From Fluviicola sp. (GTDB lineage: Bacteria > Bacteroidota > Bacteroidia > Flavobacteriales_D > Crocinitomicaceae), in NCBI RefSeq assembly GCF_029266855.1, contig NZ_JAQSWB010000006.1:124001-188000 (forward strand): a stretch of DNA of 64,000 bases, read 5' to 3'. Positions 17,950 through 26,127 of the stretch are shown here, in pieces. The notes below the pieces were generated by a model. It ran no database searches, was not told where the DNA came from, and worked only from the letters and a program-made list of their open reading frames with translations. The position numbers and the translations under genes were made by a program. The first letter of the stretch is position 1; the number at the start of each line of letters is the position of its first letter.

Positions 17950-18896
17950 GGCAGTAAGTGTTGAATCATTGGAATAGCTCCGAGAGAGAGGTACATCAGA
18001 ATGGTCCAGATCGCTGACGTGTATTCCATCATTTTTGCCCGTTTTTCGGTGATTTTATTTAATGAAAACCAAGCCGGAACAGAGCAAAGCAGGTAAATTC
18101 CTCCGAAAATGAAATAAGCTATCATTCCGTATCCGGCAAAATAAACGGCCCATAAACTGCAGGCAAGCGTTACAGTAAGAATGACTAACCATAAAGTCAA
18201 AGCTTTTTTTGTGCCCAGCATGGAAGAATAGGTTAATACACCTTCCTGTTCATTGTTGGGAGTTCTGATTTTTCTGCCTATTTCCAGTACAATTCCATTG
18301 AAATAGGAAACCATGAAAAACAGACCTAATCCGGGTGATGGTGTTGCATTTTCCACAACCCAATCCAGTCCGCTCGCTAAAATATCGATCAACGGAATGA
18401 TGAACATATGTGAGGTGACATACCAGAACTGGTGTTTTTTTAACCATTCCGGAACGAAGAACTCTTTTCCCATCAAACAGAGATAGGCCAGAACAATCGC
18501 CCAAATGACCAGCAGTTTCGGAAAGAACAGGAGGATTATTGCACATTGGGCAAGCACCAGGATAATTCCCAGTATCATTAATTCGCGAAGTGAGACCAAA
18601 CCGCGCGGGACAGGAAGCTCTTTCCGGTACTTTGCATCGTCTTCTGCGTCTTTGAATTCATCGAAAATACGAACCAGTAAGAAGAAAGAAATGGTGATGA
18701 AAACGCCTAATCCATAGGTAGACCACTGAACAAATCCTTCTGCTCCCCGGCAAATTCTTGAAAACGCGATAGCAGAAAAGCTGAAACTTGCAACCAGAAG
18801 TCCGTGTCCCAGGATTGGAAAACGTTCTTTCTGATAGAGCAGAAAGCGTCGGAAAAACGACCTGGCATTTTCCTGCGGATTACTGTATTCGTTCAT
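17946..18896 (-). CDS. UbiA-family prenyltransferase with degenerate second aspartate motif
   Basis: 316 aa, nine hydrophobic helices. The first Asp-rich motif is RIFDEFKDAEDD, with D79, D83 and D87 spaced as in the NDxxDxxxD site, followed by the usual LPVPRGLVS. At the second motif, where UbiA enzymes have DxxxD, it reads EIGRKIRTPNNEQEG, without aspartates but with conserved Arg/Lys/Glu. That may mark a subfamily with another acceptor or metal geometry. UbiA proteins join polyprenyl diphosphate to aromatic rings, sugars or glyceryl phosphates at the membrane. Start codon is 4 bases into the operon order HMGR-PgsA-CdsA-UbiA. No aromatic-ring genes sit nearby. Confidence 0.75.
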   Translation of the reverse strand: MNEYSNPQENARSFFRRFLLYQKERFPILGHGLLVASFSFSAIAFSRICRGAEGFVQWSTYGLGVFITISFFLLVRIFDEFKDAEDDAKYRKELPVPRGLVSLRELMILGIILVLAQCAIILLFFPKLLVIWAIVLAYLCLMGKEFFVPEWLKKHQFWYVTSHMFIIPLIDILASGLDWVVENATPSPGLGLFFMVSYFNGIVLEIGRKIRTPNNEQEGVLTYSSMLGTKKALTLWLVILTVTLACSLWAVYFAGYGMIAYFIFGGIYLLCSVPAWFSLNKITEKRAKMMEYTSAIWTILMYLSLGAIPMIQHLLP

Positions 18897-18901
18897 GTCG
18901 A

Positions 18902-19633
18902 TCAGAAATTAGTGATTAAATAAACGATTCCAAAAAATCCGCCAAGTGAAACGATGAAGCTGTCAAAGCGATCCAAAATTCCACCATGTTGGGGAATAGT
19001 ATTTCCGTAATCCTTCACATTGGTAATGCGTTTGAATAGCGAAGCAAGCAAGTCTCCGCCAAAGGCAAGTAAGGCTATAAATGCCCCGAATAGAATTGCT
19101 TCCGGCCAGGTTGATTGCAAGGAATCGTTATGTAACAGGTAGTATGCAGATGTTGCAATGGTAATCAGGAACGCTCCGATGAACCCACCCCAGGTTTTGT
19201 TTGGACTTAATCTCGGTGTAATTTTTCGTTTTCCAATCAGTTGCCCAATAATCTGGGCGAATCCGTCAAAACAAAACACCAATAAGTACACGTATAAGAT
19301 TTCGCGTGGAGCTAAAAACCACGCTGCCGATTGAAAGGCGAAAATCAGGACCAAAAACGAAAGAATTGCAACTATCCGATTACGAAGGCCTGTTCCGGGT
19401 AATAACAGGACTAGCTCAAAAAATGCCACCAGGGAAATGAGGAGTGCAAGCCAAAAGAAAAAGTCAAAGTAGATACTCACAATAACGCTATTAACGATGC
19501 CAAGGTAAACAAGGTATTTAATCCATCTGTTGCGTTTTTCCGTACTCGTTTTTTTGCGTTTATTGATTAGTGCAATGGCAGCAGCTCCGATTACAAAATA
19601 GATAATGACTAACAAGTAGACACTAACTAGCAT
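18902..19633 (-). CDS. CdsA-family phosphatidate (or prenyl-lipid phosphate) cytidylyltransferase
   Basis: 243 aa, seven to eight membrane segments. The C-terminal CDS signature is complete: FKRITNVKDYGNTIPQHGG followed by ILDRFDS, with the two metal-binding acidic positions. SPNKTWGGFIGA at about residue 140 is the other conserved block. It converts a lipid phosphate plus CTP to a CDP-lipid. Bacteria normally carry one housekeeping cdsA, so a copy embedded between a CDP-alcohol transferase and a UbiA homologue suggests a dedicated paralogue, as with archaeal CarS, though family placement would need a tree. The gene overlaps its upstream neighbour by 11 bases. Confidence 0.82.
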   Translation of the reverse strand: MLVSVYLLVIIYFVIGAAAIALINKRKKTSTEKRNRWIKYLVYLGIVNSVIVSIYFDFFFWLALLISLVAFFELVLLLPGTGLRNRIVAILSFLVLIFAFQSAAWFLAPREILYVYLLVFCFDGFAQIIGQLIGKRKITPRLSPNKTWGGFIGAFLITIATSAYYLLHNDSLQSTWPEAILFGAFIALLAFGGDLLASLFKRITNVKDYGNTIPQHGGILDRFDSFIVSLGGFFGIVYLITNF

Positions 19634-20207
19634 TGTTCGGCGATTTTAGAACATGAACAAGCGTTTTTGCGTTCGACCGTAATTCATCCAGATAAAGCAC
19701 GCAAACGAGTTCTTCCAAATAAGCCAATGAACTGAAGACGATCATAAAATAGAAATATGGCGGATAATTCCCGAAATTGAAAAAGGTGAAAATGAAGATA
19801 CCCTGGATGTAACCTGTGATCTTATTGCTATACAAATGCAAACTCGCACTCCTCCTGAACTTGATTAATGAAATGAGTTGCGGAATAATGTACATGGCCA
19901 TCATCAGACTAAATTCGAAAACATGTTCCTGGATAAAACCGAAGTGGAAATAGAACATACCTGTAAAGGCACAGATATAAGTCCCAATATCAGCAACACT
20001 GTCCAGTCGCGCTCCAAACTCCGTCTGCATATTGAATCGTCGCGCGATGAATCCATCCAAAATATCGGAAACCAGGTTTGCAGACAGGAGAATAATGAAT
20101 AAGTGACTGTTGTTTGAAAACAATGTATAAAACAGCACCGGAAGCGCCAAAATACGGTAACCCGATAGAATATTCGGAACATTCCACAGATTCTTTTCCT
20201 GGCCCAT
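19623..20207 (-). CDS. CDP-alcohol phosphatidyltransferase family protein
   Basis: 194 aa, about six membrane segments. The full catalytic signature D-x2-D-G-x2-A-R-x8-G-x3-D-x3-D is present: D48, D51, G52, A55, R56, G65, D69, D73. The family swaps CMP in a CDP-alcohol for another hydroxyl compound (glycerol phosphate, serine, inositol phosphate). Which alcohol is used here cannot be read from the motif. It starts 3 bases after the HMG-CoA reductase stop and overlaps the CdsA-like gene, so it would use the CDP-lipid made by that enzyme. Confidence 0.82.
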   Translation of the reverse strand: MGQEKNLWNVPNILSGYRILALPVLFYTLFSNNSHLFIILLSANLVSDILDGFIARRFNMQTEFGARLDSVADIGTYICAFTGMFYFHFGFIQEHVFEFSLMMAMYIIPQLISLIKFRRSASLHLYSNKITGYIQGIFIFTFFNFGNYPPYFYFMIVFSSLAYLEELVCVLYLDELRSNAKTLVHVLKSPNNAS

Positions 20208-20210
20208 ATG

Positions 20211-21488
20211 TTACTTTTTACGTCCTAGATTCTGGTGAGCGCTAGCAAAATGTCCTGCCGATAAAGCCGCTGCAATGGAAAGTTCGCCGGCCAAGACCAG
20301 AGCTCCACAAATTTCAGCAAACTTCCGTGCATTTCCTGCTCCCGAACATTCCATTAATTCCAAACATTCACGCTGAGTAGGTAAACCAGTTCCTCCACCA
20401 ACAGTTCCTACAATCAGATTCGGAAGTGTAACACTGCAATACAGTGCCCCGTTTTCTTTTTCTTCCATTCTGGTAATTCCCGTGGCCGCTTCAGCAACGC
20501 ATGCAGCATCTTGTCCGGTTGCAATGAATAATGCTGTCAAACCATTGGCATAATGACCCTGCGCTCCGATTGCCCCGCTTTGAATAATTCCAACGGTAGA
20601 CGAGCGCCAATATTCGGCCATGGCACGTGCCGTAGTTTTCAAAACGCCCTGAATAATCTCTGCCGGAAGGAAAATCTCTGTAGTTACTTTTTTACCGCGA
20701 ACAGACATAAACGATTGAGAAGTTGCTTTCTTATCTCCGGAATAATTTCCTTCAATGAACCACATCTCAGGTTGAATGGGTGTATTTGCAATAATGTACT
20801 TGCAAATTTTATCAGTACAAATTGTCACCATGTTTTGACCGGAAGCATCTCCGGTATGAAATTCAAATGTTAAGATTAAATGATTTCCCTCAATATTGGT
20901 GCGCATATCTTCCAATTTTGCAAAACGGCTGCTTTGTTCCGTTATTTCCCGGAAGTTGTCCATTTGTGCTAAGATCCAAACAACGAACTGTCCGAGCTCG
21001 CCGAGATTATGGAATTTAAACAATGGACTGCGTTGAACACCTTCCACGAGGCAAACAGAAGTTGCGCCTCCGGCAAGCAAACATGCTTTGGCACCACGAT
21101 GATAAGAAGCTACCAAAGCTCCTTCAGAAGTTGCAAGCGGCACGAAGAAATCTCCTTTTGCTGCTGAACCGATTACACGAAGCGGTCCAATAACTCCCGT
21201 TGGGATTTGTGACATTCCTATGTAATTCTCAATATTTCCCTCTAGTTTATCCAAATCAGAGAATGGTTCTTTTCCTGTTAGTACCGGAAGTCCGAAACCT
21301 GTTTGCTCTTCTAAAAAAGCTCTTCGAAGTGTTGTGCTTTCTTCGCTTACTTTTAATTCAATAGGTAAGCGATCATCTTTAATATCAACAATTGTTTTGT
21401 TGGTGATAGACTTTACAATATTATCTACAGTTTGAACAGCTTGCAGAATATGCAATGCTTTAGATGATTTTTGACTTGATGAAGCCAT
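20211..21488 (-). CDS. 3-hydroxy-3-methylglutaryl-CoA reductase, class I type
   Basis: 425 aa from the ATG (MASSSQKSSKAL); a longer TTG frame to 21560 is not supported. The catalytic set of class I enzymes is visible: E87 in ENYIG, K253 in NYSGDKKAT, D327 in IATGQDAA and H413 in SAGHFASAH. Also GTVGGGTGLPTQREC near 361. The dimerisation/cofactor loop reads GDASGQNMV instead of the common GDAMGMNM, which is unusual. It makes mevalonate from HMG-CoA with NADPH and is first gene of the nine-gene operon, so mevalonate (hence prenyl) supply seems tied to the downstream lipid enzymes. None of the other mevalonate genes is in the window. Confidence 0.88.
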   Translation of the reverse strand: MASSSQKSSKALHILQAVQTVDNIVKSITNKTIVDIKDDRLPIELKVSEESTTLRRAFLEEQTGFGLPVLTGKEPFSDLDKLEGNIENYIGMSQIPTGVIGPLRVIGSAAKGDFFVPLATSEGALVASYHRGAKACLLAGGATSVCLVEGVQRSPLFKFHNLGELGQFVVWILAQMDNFREITEQSSRFAKLEDMRTNIEGNHLILTFEFHTGDASGQNMVTICTDKICKYIIANTPIQPEMWFIEGNYSGDKKATSQSFMSVRGKKVTTEIFLPAEIIQGVLKTTARAMAEYWRSSTVGIIQSGAIGAQGHYANGLTALFIATGQDAACVAEAATGITRMEEKENGALYCSVTLPNLIVGTVGGGTGLPTQRECLELMECSGAGNARKFAEICGALVLAGELSIAAALSAGHFASAHQNLGRKK

Positions 21489-21640
21489 AAAGTGTTGGTT
21501 ATTTAAGTTTCGTAAAACAATAGTATTACATTTCTCTATGTTAATTGCCTGACAAAACAACTTTTAACTTTTCTTTGAAACTTTTCGGAAGGGCTCCTCA
21601 CATTATTTGTGGATCTTATTTTGCGATATTGATTTGAAAT

Positions 21641-21979
21641 TTACTTGCAATTACATAAAGTATAGAAAGCAAAATGCTTTCTGGTTTTAATACACATTCC
21701 TTCACGGATAAGGGTGTAATGCTTGTTCAATCGAGCTTTTGAATCTGATTTTAAGATTAATTCATTCCCTTCCAGCGACCATGTTCCTTCTGCAATAATC
21801 GGTTTGGAAGGTTTCGTCAGATCAGTGTAAATGAATGTATGATTTTCATTCAATTGCAGACTGGGGGCATTTTTTCCGTCACCACCATAAATTCCTTTTG
21901 TAGGCTCTACACCTTTACTGGATGGATTGGAATTCAAACCCAAGAGTGCTCCAACAATTATTAAATATAATCCGGTCAT
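21641..21979 (-). CDS. Small exported protein of unknown function
   Basis: 112 aa with an N-terminal hydrophobic stretch (TGLYLIIVGALLGLNS) that could be a signal peptide. Residues 28-88 alternate in beta strands with GIYGGDGKNAPSLQLNENHTF and EGTWSLEGNELILKS, a pattern seen in NlpE/lipocalin-like small beta-barrel domains that often read 'x adds up to, threshold, baseline'. Three cysteines lie near the C-terminus (one at CIKTRK, two in CNCK). It lies 152 bases upstream of HMG-CoA reductase on the same strand but the gap argues against co-transcription. No firm family assignment. Confidence 0.6.
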   Translation of the reverse strand: MTGLYLIIVGALLGLNSNPSSKGVEPTKGIYGGDGKNAPSLQLNENHTFIYTDLTKPSKPIIAEGTWSLEGNELILKSDSKARLNKHYTLIREGMCIKTRKHFAFYTLCNCK

Positions 21980-22136
21980 AATCGCTTCATTAGTAATGCA
22001 ATATATGAATTTAGTTTAAACTTTCATTTTTTGATTTAACGGATTCGTTGTAAAAAGATACAATTGTTAAATATGTTGTGCGCTCATAGATTTTTTGTAT
22101 CTTACTCCCACTTAACGCATTTTTCGTTCTATAACT

Positions 22137-23360
22137 ATGCAAAAATTAGTACTACTTTTCTTCAGCCTTTCGGCTGTTATATCCATTTATTCGCAAGGTT
22201 TCCAGGTGAATTTTCAAGGGCAGAAACAACAAGGTATGGGCCTTGCAGGAACTGCACTTTCCGAAGATGCTTCCGCTTTATTTTACAATCCCGGTGGCGT
22301 TGCATTTGTAAAGAAGAATGAAATCAATGCCGGTTTTTCACCCATTTTTGCGAATACTTTGTTTGTTGATTCGGCATCCGGAGAAGGTTACCGTACAAAA
22401 TCCCCGATGGGAACCCCTTTTTCAGCATATGCCCTTTTTGGTTTCAAAAAAATGGAATCCCTGAAAGTCGGTTTGGCAGTGTATACTCCTTTCGGGAGTA
22501 CCATTCAATACGAGGACGAATGGATCGGCAGGTTTGCCCTGACCAAGTTATCATTGAAATCCATCTATTTCCAGCCAACAGTATCCTATAAGATCAATGA
22601 GCATTTCGGATTCGGCGCCGGTTTTATTATTGCGACCGGAGCAGTTGATTTGCAGAAAGATATCCCGGTGCAGTTTGCAGACGGAACTTACGGTCATGCG
22701 GAATTAACAGGTAAGGCGCTTGGATTTGGGTATAATTTAGGATTAAACGCCAAGATCAACGAACATTTTTCCCTTGGTCTGACTTATCGTTCGAAAGTAT
22801 CCATGGAAGTGAAGGAAGGGGATGCGAAATTCACGGTTCCGGAGTCGTTAAGTGCAAACTTTCCAAACGGACCATTCACTTCATCGCTGCCATTGCCAAG
22901 TGTTCTTACCCTTGGAGGATCTTACAACTCAGGAAAGAAATGGCAGTTTGTGCTGGATATCAATTATGTAGGCTGGAAAGCTTATGACACCTTGGCTTTC
23001 GATTATGAATCCAATACTGCCAGCTTGATTGATACAAAATCGGCCAGAAAATACAAAGACATTATTGCATTCAGAGGAGGAGCCAATTTCCAGGCAAGTG
23101 GAATGATTGCTGTTCGCCTGGGAGGAGGTTTTGGATTTTCACCGGTGCAATCCGGTTATGTTACGCCAGAATCTCCGGACGGAAACCGGATTTACGGAAC
23201 TGCGGGTTTAGGGTTTAAATTCAATGAGCATTTCAACGCAGACCTGTCTTTTTATTACACATACATCAAACGGACAGATAGAAATCAGGAAACCAATCTG
23301 CAAGGTACTTTCACTACAATTGCAATTTCCCCTGGTATTGGTTTAAGTTATAAATGGTAA
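22137..23360 (+). CDS. FadL/TodX-family outer-membrane transport protein
   Basis: 407 aa. Signal peptide ending IYSQ, then the FadL N-terminal hatch signature: GQKQQGMGLAGTALSEDASALFYNPGG. The rest alternates hydrophobic and polar residues as a 14-strand barrel (INEHFGFGAGF, LGLNAKINEHFSLGLTYRS), ending in the ISPGIGLSYKW strand with the terminal aromatic needed for BAM assembly. The family admits long-chain fatty acids or hydrophobic compounds across the outer membrane. It is followed after 4 bases by an SGNH lipoprotein and then an esterase, so a lipid or ester uptake unit is likely. Confidence 0.88.
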   Translation: MQKLVLLFFSLSAVISIYSQGFQVNFQGQKQQGMGLAGTALSEDASALFYNPGGVAFVKKNEINAGFSPIFANTLFVDSASGEGYRTKSPMGTPFSAYALFGFKKMESLKVGLAVYTPFGSTIQYEDEWIGRFALTKLSLKSIYFQPTVSYKINEHFGFGAGFIIATGAVDLQKDIPVQFADGTYGHAELTGKALGFGYNLGLNAKINEHFSLGLTYRSKVSMEVKEGDAKFTVPESLSANFPNGPFTSSLPLPSVLTLGGSYNSGKKWQFVLDINYVGWKAYDTLAFDYESNTASLIDTKSARKYKDIIAFRGGANFQASGMIAVRLGGGFGFSPVQSGYVTPESPDGNRIYGTAGLGFKFNEHFNADLSFYYTYIKRTDRNQETNLQGTFTTIAISPGIGLSYKW

Positions 23361-23364
23361 GAAA

Positions 23365-24684
23365 ATGAAACAAGTCTTAAGTATATTAATCCCGGTTCTC
23401 ATCGGGATGGGAAGTCTAGCGTTGAATTCCTGTAAACCCAAATATGAAAAACCTGAAACTTCGGCAGGTGAATTGAATGCAACCCGTTTTGTCATGATCG
23501 GCGGATCTCATACTTCCGGTTATATGGATGATGCATTGTATTATGAAGGACAGCAATATTCCATCGCGAATCTTCTTAGCGGCCAATTGCAAAAAGTAGG
23601 TTCGGGAGCATTTTACCAGGCTTATATGCCGGATAATTCCGTTGGCGTTAACGGCCAGGGAATGTCCCGTTTAAAATTGGGATACAAAACAGATTGTCTC
23701 GGTGTTACATCACTTTCACCTGTACGTCTGGCTTCGGGCGGTGATGTTGCAGCACTCGGAGCCAATGTTTATAATGCAAGTCAGCCATTTGGGAACTTCG
23801 GGATTCCCGGAATGACAGTAACGGCGGTAAGTATTCCTTCCTATGGAATTGCTAATCCGTTTTATGGAAGAATGAGTTCTTCCATGAGTGCAAGTGTACT
23901 GGGAGATGCAACTGCATCCGATCCCACCTGTTTTGCCCTCTTTTTAGGAATTGAAGACATGCTTCCTTATGTACAAGGTGGGGCTAAGAATGGTACAATG
24001 ACAAATACGGCGAATTTCAGTATGGCATATGAACAAATTGTTCAGTCATTAACTGTGAACGGCGCCAAAGGAGTTGTTTCCCTGATTCCGGACATTACAG
24101 AAATGCCCTATTTTACTACCATACCATACAACGGATTGAATTTGACACCGGACAAGGCCGCGTCACTCAACGCGATCTATAATCCGATAGGGATTTCATT
24201 CCAGGAAGGACCAAACGGCTTTATGATACAGGATCCTTTAGCAGGGGCTTTTGGGGTAAGACACATGGTGGCGGGAGAGTTGGTATTGCTTAGTACCCCT
24301 CTGGATTCCGTAAAATGCCATTCAATGGGTTCAGTCTTTCCCTTTAGAGATGAATTTGTTTTAACACTGGACGAATTAGCTATTATCAGAGCCCAGATTG
24401 CCGAGTATAACGCTGCTATAACTGCTATTGCAACAACATACAACTTAGCGCTTGCCAAACCAAACGAACTGGTAAATAAATTACAGGCAGGAATCGTCTA
24501 TAACGGAGTTACTTTAAGTGCAAAATTTGTTTCGGGGGGTGCTTACTCTTTAGACGGACTCCATTTTAATCCAAGAGGAAATGCCATTATATCCAATGAA
24601 TTCATCCGTGCTTTGAACAGTAAATACGGGGCTAAAATCCCGGCTATTAACGCTGTAAATTACCCTTCGGTTATTTTCCCATAA
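23365..24684 (+). CDS. SGNH/GDSL-type hydrolase lipoprotein
   Basis: 439 aa lipoprotein: hydrophobic signal then the lipobox ALNSC with C23. Block I is FVMIGGSHTSGYMDD with nucleophile S48, replacing GDS by GGS, which is usual in this Bacteroidetes group. Block V is DGLHFNPRGNA with D397 and H400 completing the triad. The middle holds FALFLGIEDMLPYVQGG in the place of the oxyanion GxND block, with Glu instead of Asn. It probably cleaves esters (lipid or acetylated sugar) at the outer membrane. Sits between the FadL porin (4-base gap) and the esterase (15-base gap). Confidence 0.82.
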   Translation: MKQVLSILIPVLIGMGSLALNSCKPKYEKPETSAGELNATRFVMIGGSHTSGYMDDALYYEGQQYSIANLLSGQLQKVGSGAFYQAYMPDNSVGVNGQGMSRLKLGYKTDCLGVTSLSPVRLASGGDVAALGANVYNASQPFGNFGIPGMTVTAVSIPSYGIANPFYGRMSSSMSASVLGDATASDPTCFALFLGIEDMLPYVQGGAKNGTMTNTANFSMAYEQIVQSLTVNGAKGVVSLIPDITEMPYFTTIPYNGLNLTPDKAASLNAIYNPIGISFQEGPNGFMIQDPLAGAFGVRHMVAGELVLLSTPLDSVKCHSMGSVFPFRDEFVLTLDELAIIRAQIAEYNAAITAIATTYNLALAKPNELVNKLQAGIVYNGVTLSAKFVSGGAYSLDGLHFNPRGNAIISNEFIRALNSKYGAKIPAINAVNYPSVIFP

Positions 24685-24699
24685 TCTAAATATAAACAC

Positions 24700-26019
24700 A
24701 TGAAAATTTCTACTTTACTACTATCCCTTGGTTTAACGTCCGTGGCTTTCGCACAAACTCCTTGTCAGAGCGGAAGATACGCAAGCGATGTTTATTCCAA
24801 TGTAACATTATCCAGCAATATCGTTTACGGTTCTAACACCTCCTTTAGCGGTGCAACAACCTCTTTAACTTTGGATTTTTATGAACCTGCTGCAGATACT
24901 TCTGTTGCCCGACCCTTAATTATCTGGGTGCACGGAGGCAGTTTTTTAGGCGGTACGAAAACAGATGTAGATGTCCAGGAACTTTCCAATCGTTTCGCAA
25001 AAAAAGGATATGCCTGTGCATCGATCAATTACAGAACCGGCTTCTTTCCGATAGATTCTGTAAATGCGATCAAAGCCGTTATACGTGCAACCCAGGATCT
25101 GAAGGCTTCACTCCGTTTCTTTTATAAAGACAGAGCGACTGCAAATGCATATAAGATCGATACGAACCGGATTTTTATTGGTGGGAGTTCAGCCGGAGCA
25201 CTTACTGTATTGCATGTTGCATACCTGGATCAGGAGTGCGAGATCAATGATTATGTTAACCCAACGAATCTTGCTGCACTAGGAGGTTTGGAAGGTACCA
25301 GCGGTAATCCGGGCTATTCTACGAAAGTAGCCGGAGTTATTAACCTGTGTGGTGCACTGGGACGTTACAGCTGGTTAGAGGCAGGAGACGTTCCCCTGGT
25401 ATCGCTTCACGGCACAAATGATGCTACTGTGAAATACAATCGCGGGGTGGTGAATCCCGGAGTTGCTTTAATGTACCTGGATGGCAGCCGCATGTTAATT
25501 GAAAGAAGCTGTGCTTTAAATCATCCGCATAAATTGTATACTTTCCTTGGTGCACCACATGTACCATATGCAGGAACGGGTGCAACACAAATTGCCTATA
25601 TGGATACAACGGTAAACTTTGTCCGGGATTTCCTTGTTCAGCGTTTGGGATGTACCGATATGGATTTACAGCCCGCGAATCCGCCTGCACAAAATGCCAA
25701 TCTTTATGCGATCAATTACTGCAACGGAAATCCTGTTGATGAAACCTGTTTAACATTAGCTTTGACGGAAAACAGCAAAGAGAATGAACTGACGCTTTAC
25801 CCAAATCCTGCTTCCGGCCAGGTAACGATCAATTACGAAACCGAAGGATTAAAAATGATAACTGTAATTGATATCTCCGGAAGAACAGTAATGACTAGTG
25901 AAATGAATGAAAGTATTTATACACTTCCTGTACGTGATTTGAAGAAAGGAACCTACTTTGTGTATGTTTCGGATGAGTCCCTTCAGAAATCAGTTATGAA
26001 ACAATTAATTATTGAGTAA
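24700..26019 (+). CDS. Secreted alpha/beta-hydrolase (carboxylesterase type) with T9SS type A domain
   Basis: 439 aa. Signal peptide ending VAFAQ. Alpha/beta-hydrolase core: WVHGGSFLGG (oxyanion HGG at 78-80), then RIFIGGSSAGALTVLH with nucleophile S164 in GxSxG, and HGTNDATVKYN where the Asp of the triad is expected; the His is probably in GAPHVPYAG. From about 365 the sequence changes to LTLYPNPASGQVTI and MITVIDISGRTVM, the type A CTD for surface export. Together with the FadL porin and SGNH lipoprotein upstream it looks like extracellular ester cleavage followed by uptake of the released acid. A strong terminator follows. Confidence 0.85.
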   Translation: MKISTLLLSLGLTSVAFAQTPCQSGRYASDVYSNVTLSSNIVYGSNTSFSGATTSLTLDFYEPAADTSVARPLIIWVHGGSFLGGTKTDVDVQELSNRFAKKGYACASINYRTGFFPIDSVNAIKAVIRATQDLKASLRFFYKDRATANAYKIDTNRIFIGGSSAGALTVLHVAYLDQECEINDYVNPTNLAALGGLEGTSGNPGYSTKVAGVINLCGALGRYSWLEAGDVPLVSLHGTNDATVKYNRGVVNPGVALMYLDGSRMLIERSCALNHPHKLYTFLGAPHVPYAGTGATQIAYMDTTVNFVRDFLVQRLGCTDMDLQPANPPAQNANLYAINYCNGNPVDETCLTLALTENSKENELTLYPNPASGQVTINYETEGLKMITVIDISGRTVMTSEMNESIYTLPVRDLKKGTYFVYVSDESLQKSVMKQLIIE

Positions 26020-26036
26020 ACATAATCTTTCGATTT

Positions 26037-26063
26037 AAAAGCTTCCTTCGGGGAGCTTTTTTT
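26037..26063 (+). terminator. Rho-independent terminator after the esterase gene
   Basis: AAAAGCTTCC pairs with GGGAGCTTTT around a TTCG tetraloop and runs into seven T residues. It closes the FadL-SGNH-esterase unit. Confidence 0.88.
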
Positions 26064-26127
26064 ATATTCGCATTCCTGCCGAAAAGTTTGGCAGCAAATT
26101 TGTAACTTGGGAAACAAACTAAATTCT

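Noticed and set aside
11089-21488. Reading the operon as archaeal-type ether lipid synthesis (G1P, GGGP, DGGGP)
   Set aside because: UbiA, CdsA and CDP-alcohol transferase homologues are present, but no glycerol-1-phosphate dehydrogenase, GGGP synthase or geranylgeranyl reductase is seen. The identification would need these, so I only claim an unusual lipid.
21489-21560. TTG-started N-terminal extension of HMG-CoA reductase
   Set aside because: The additional residues have no likeness to the family and the ATG follows shortly after.
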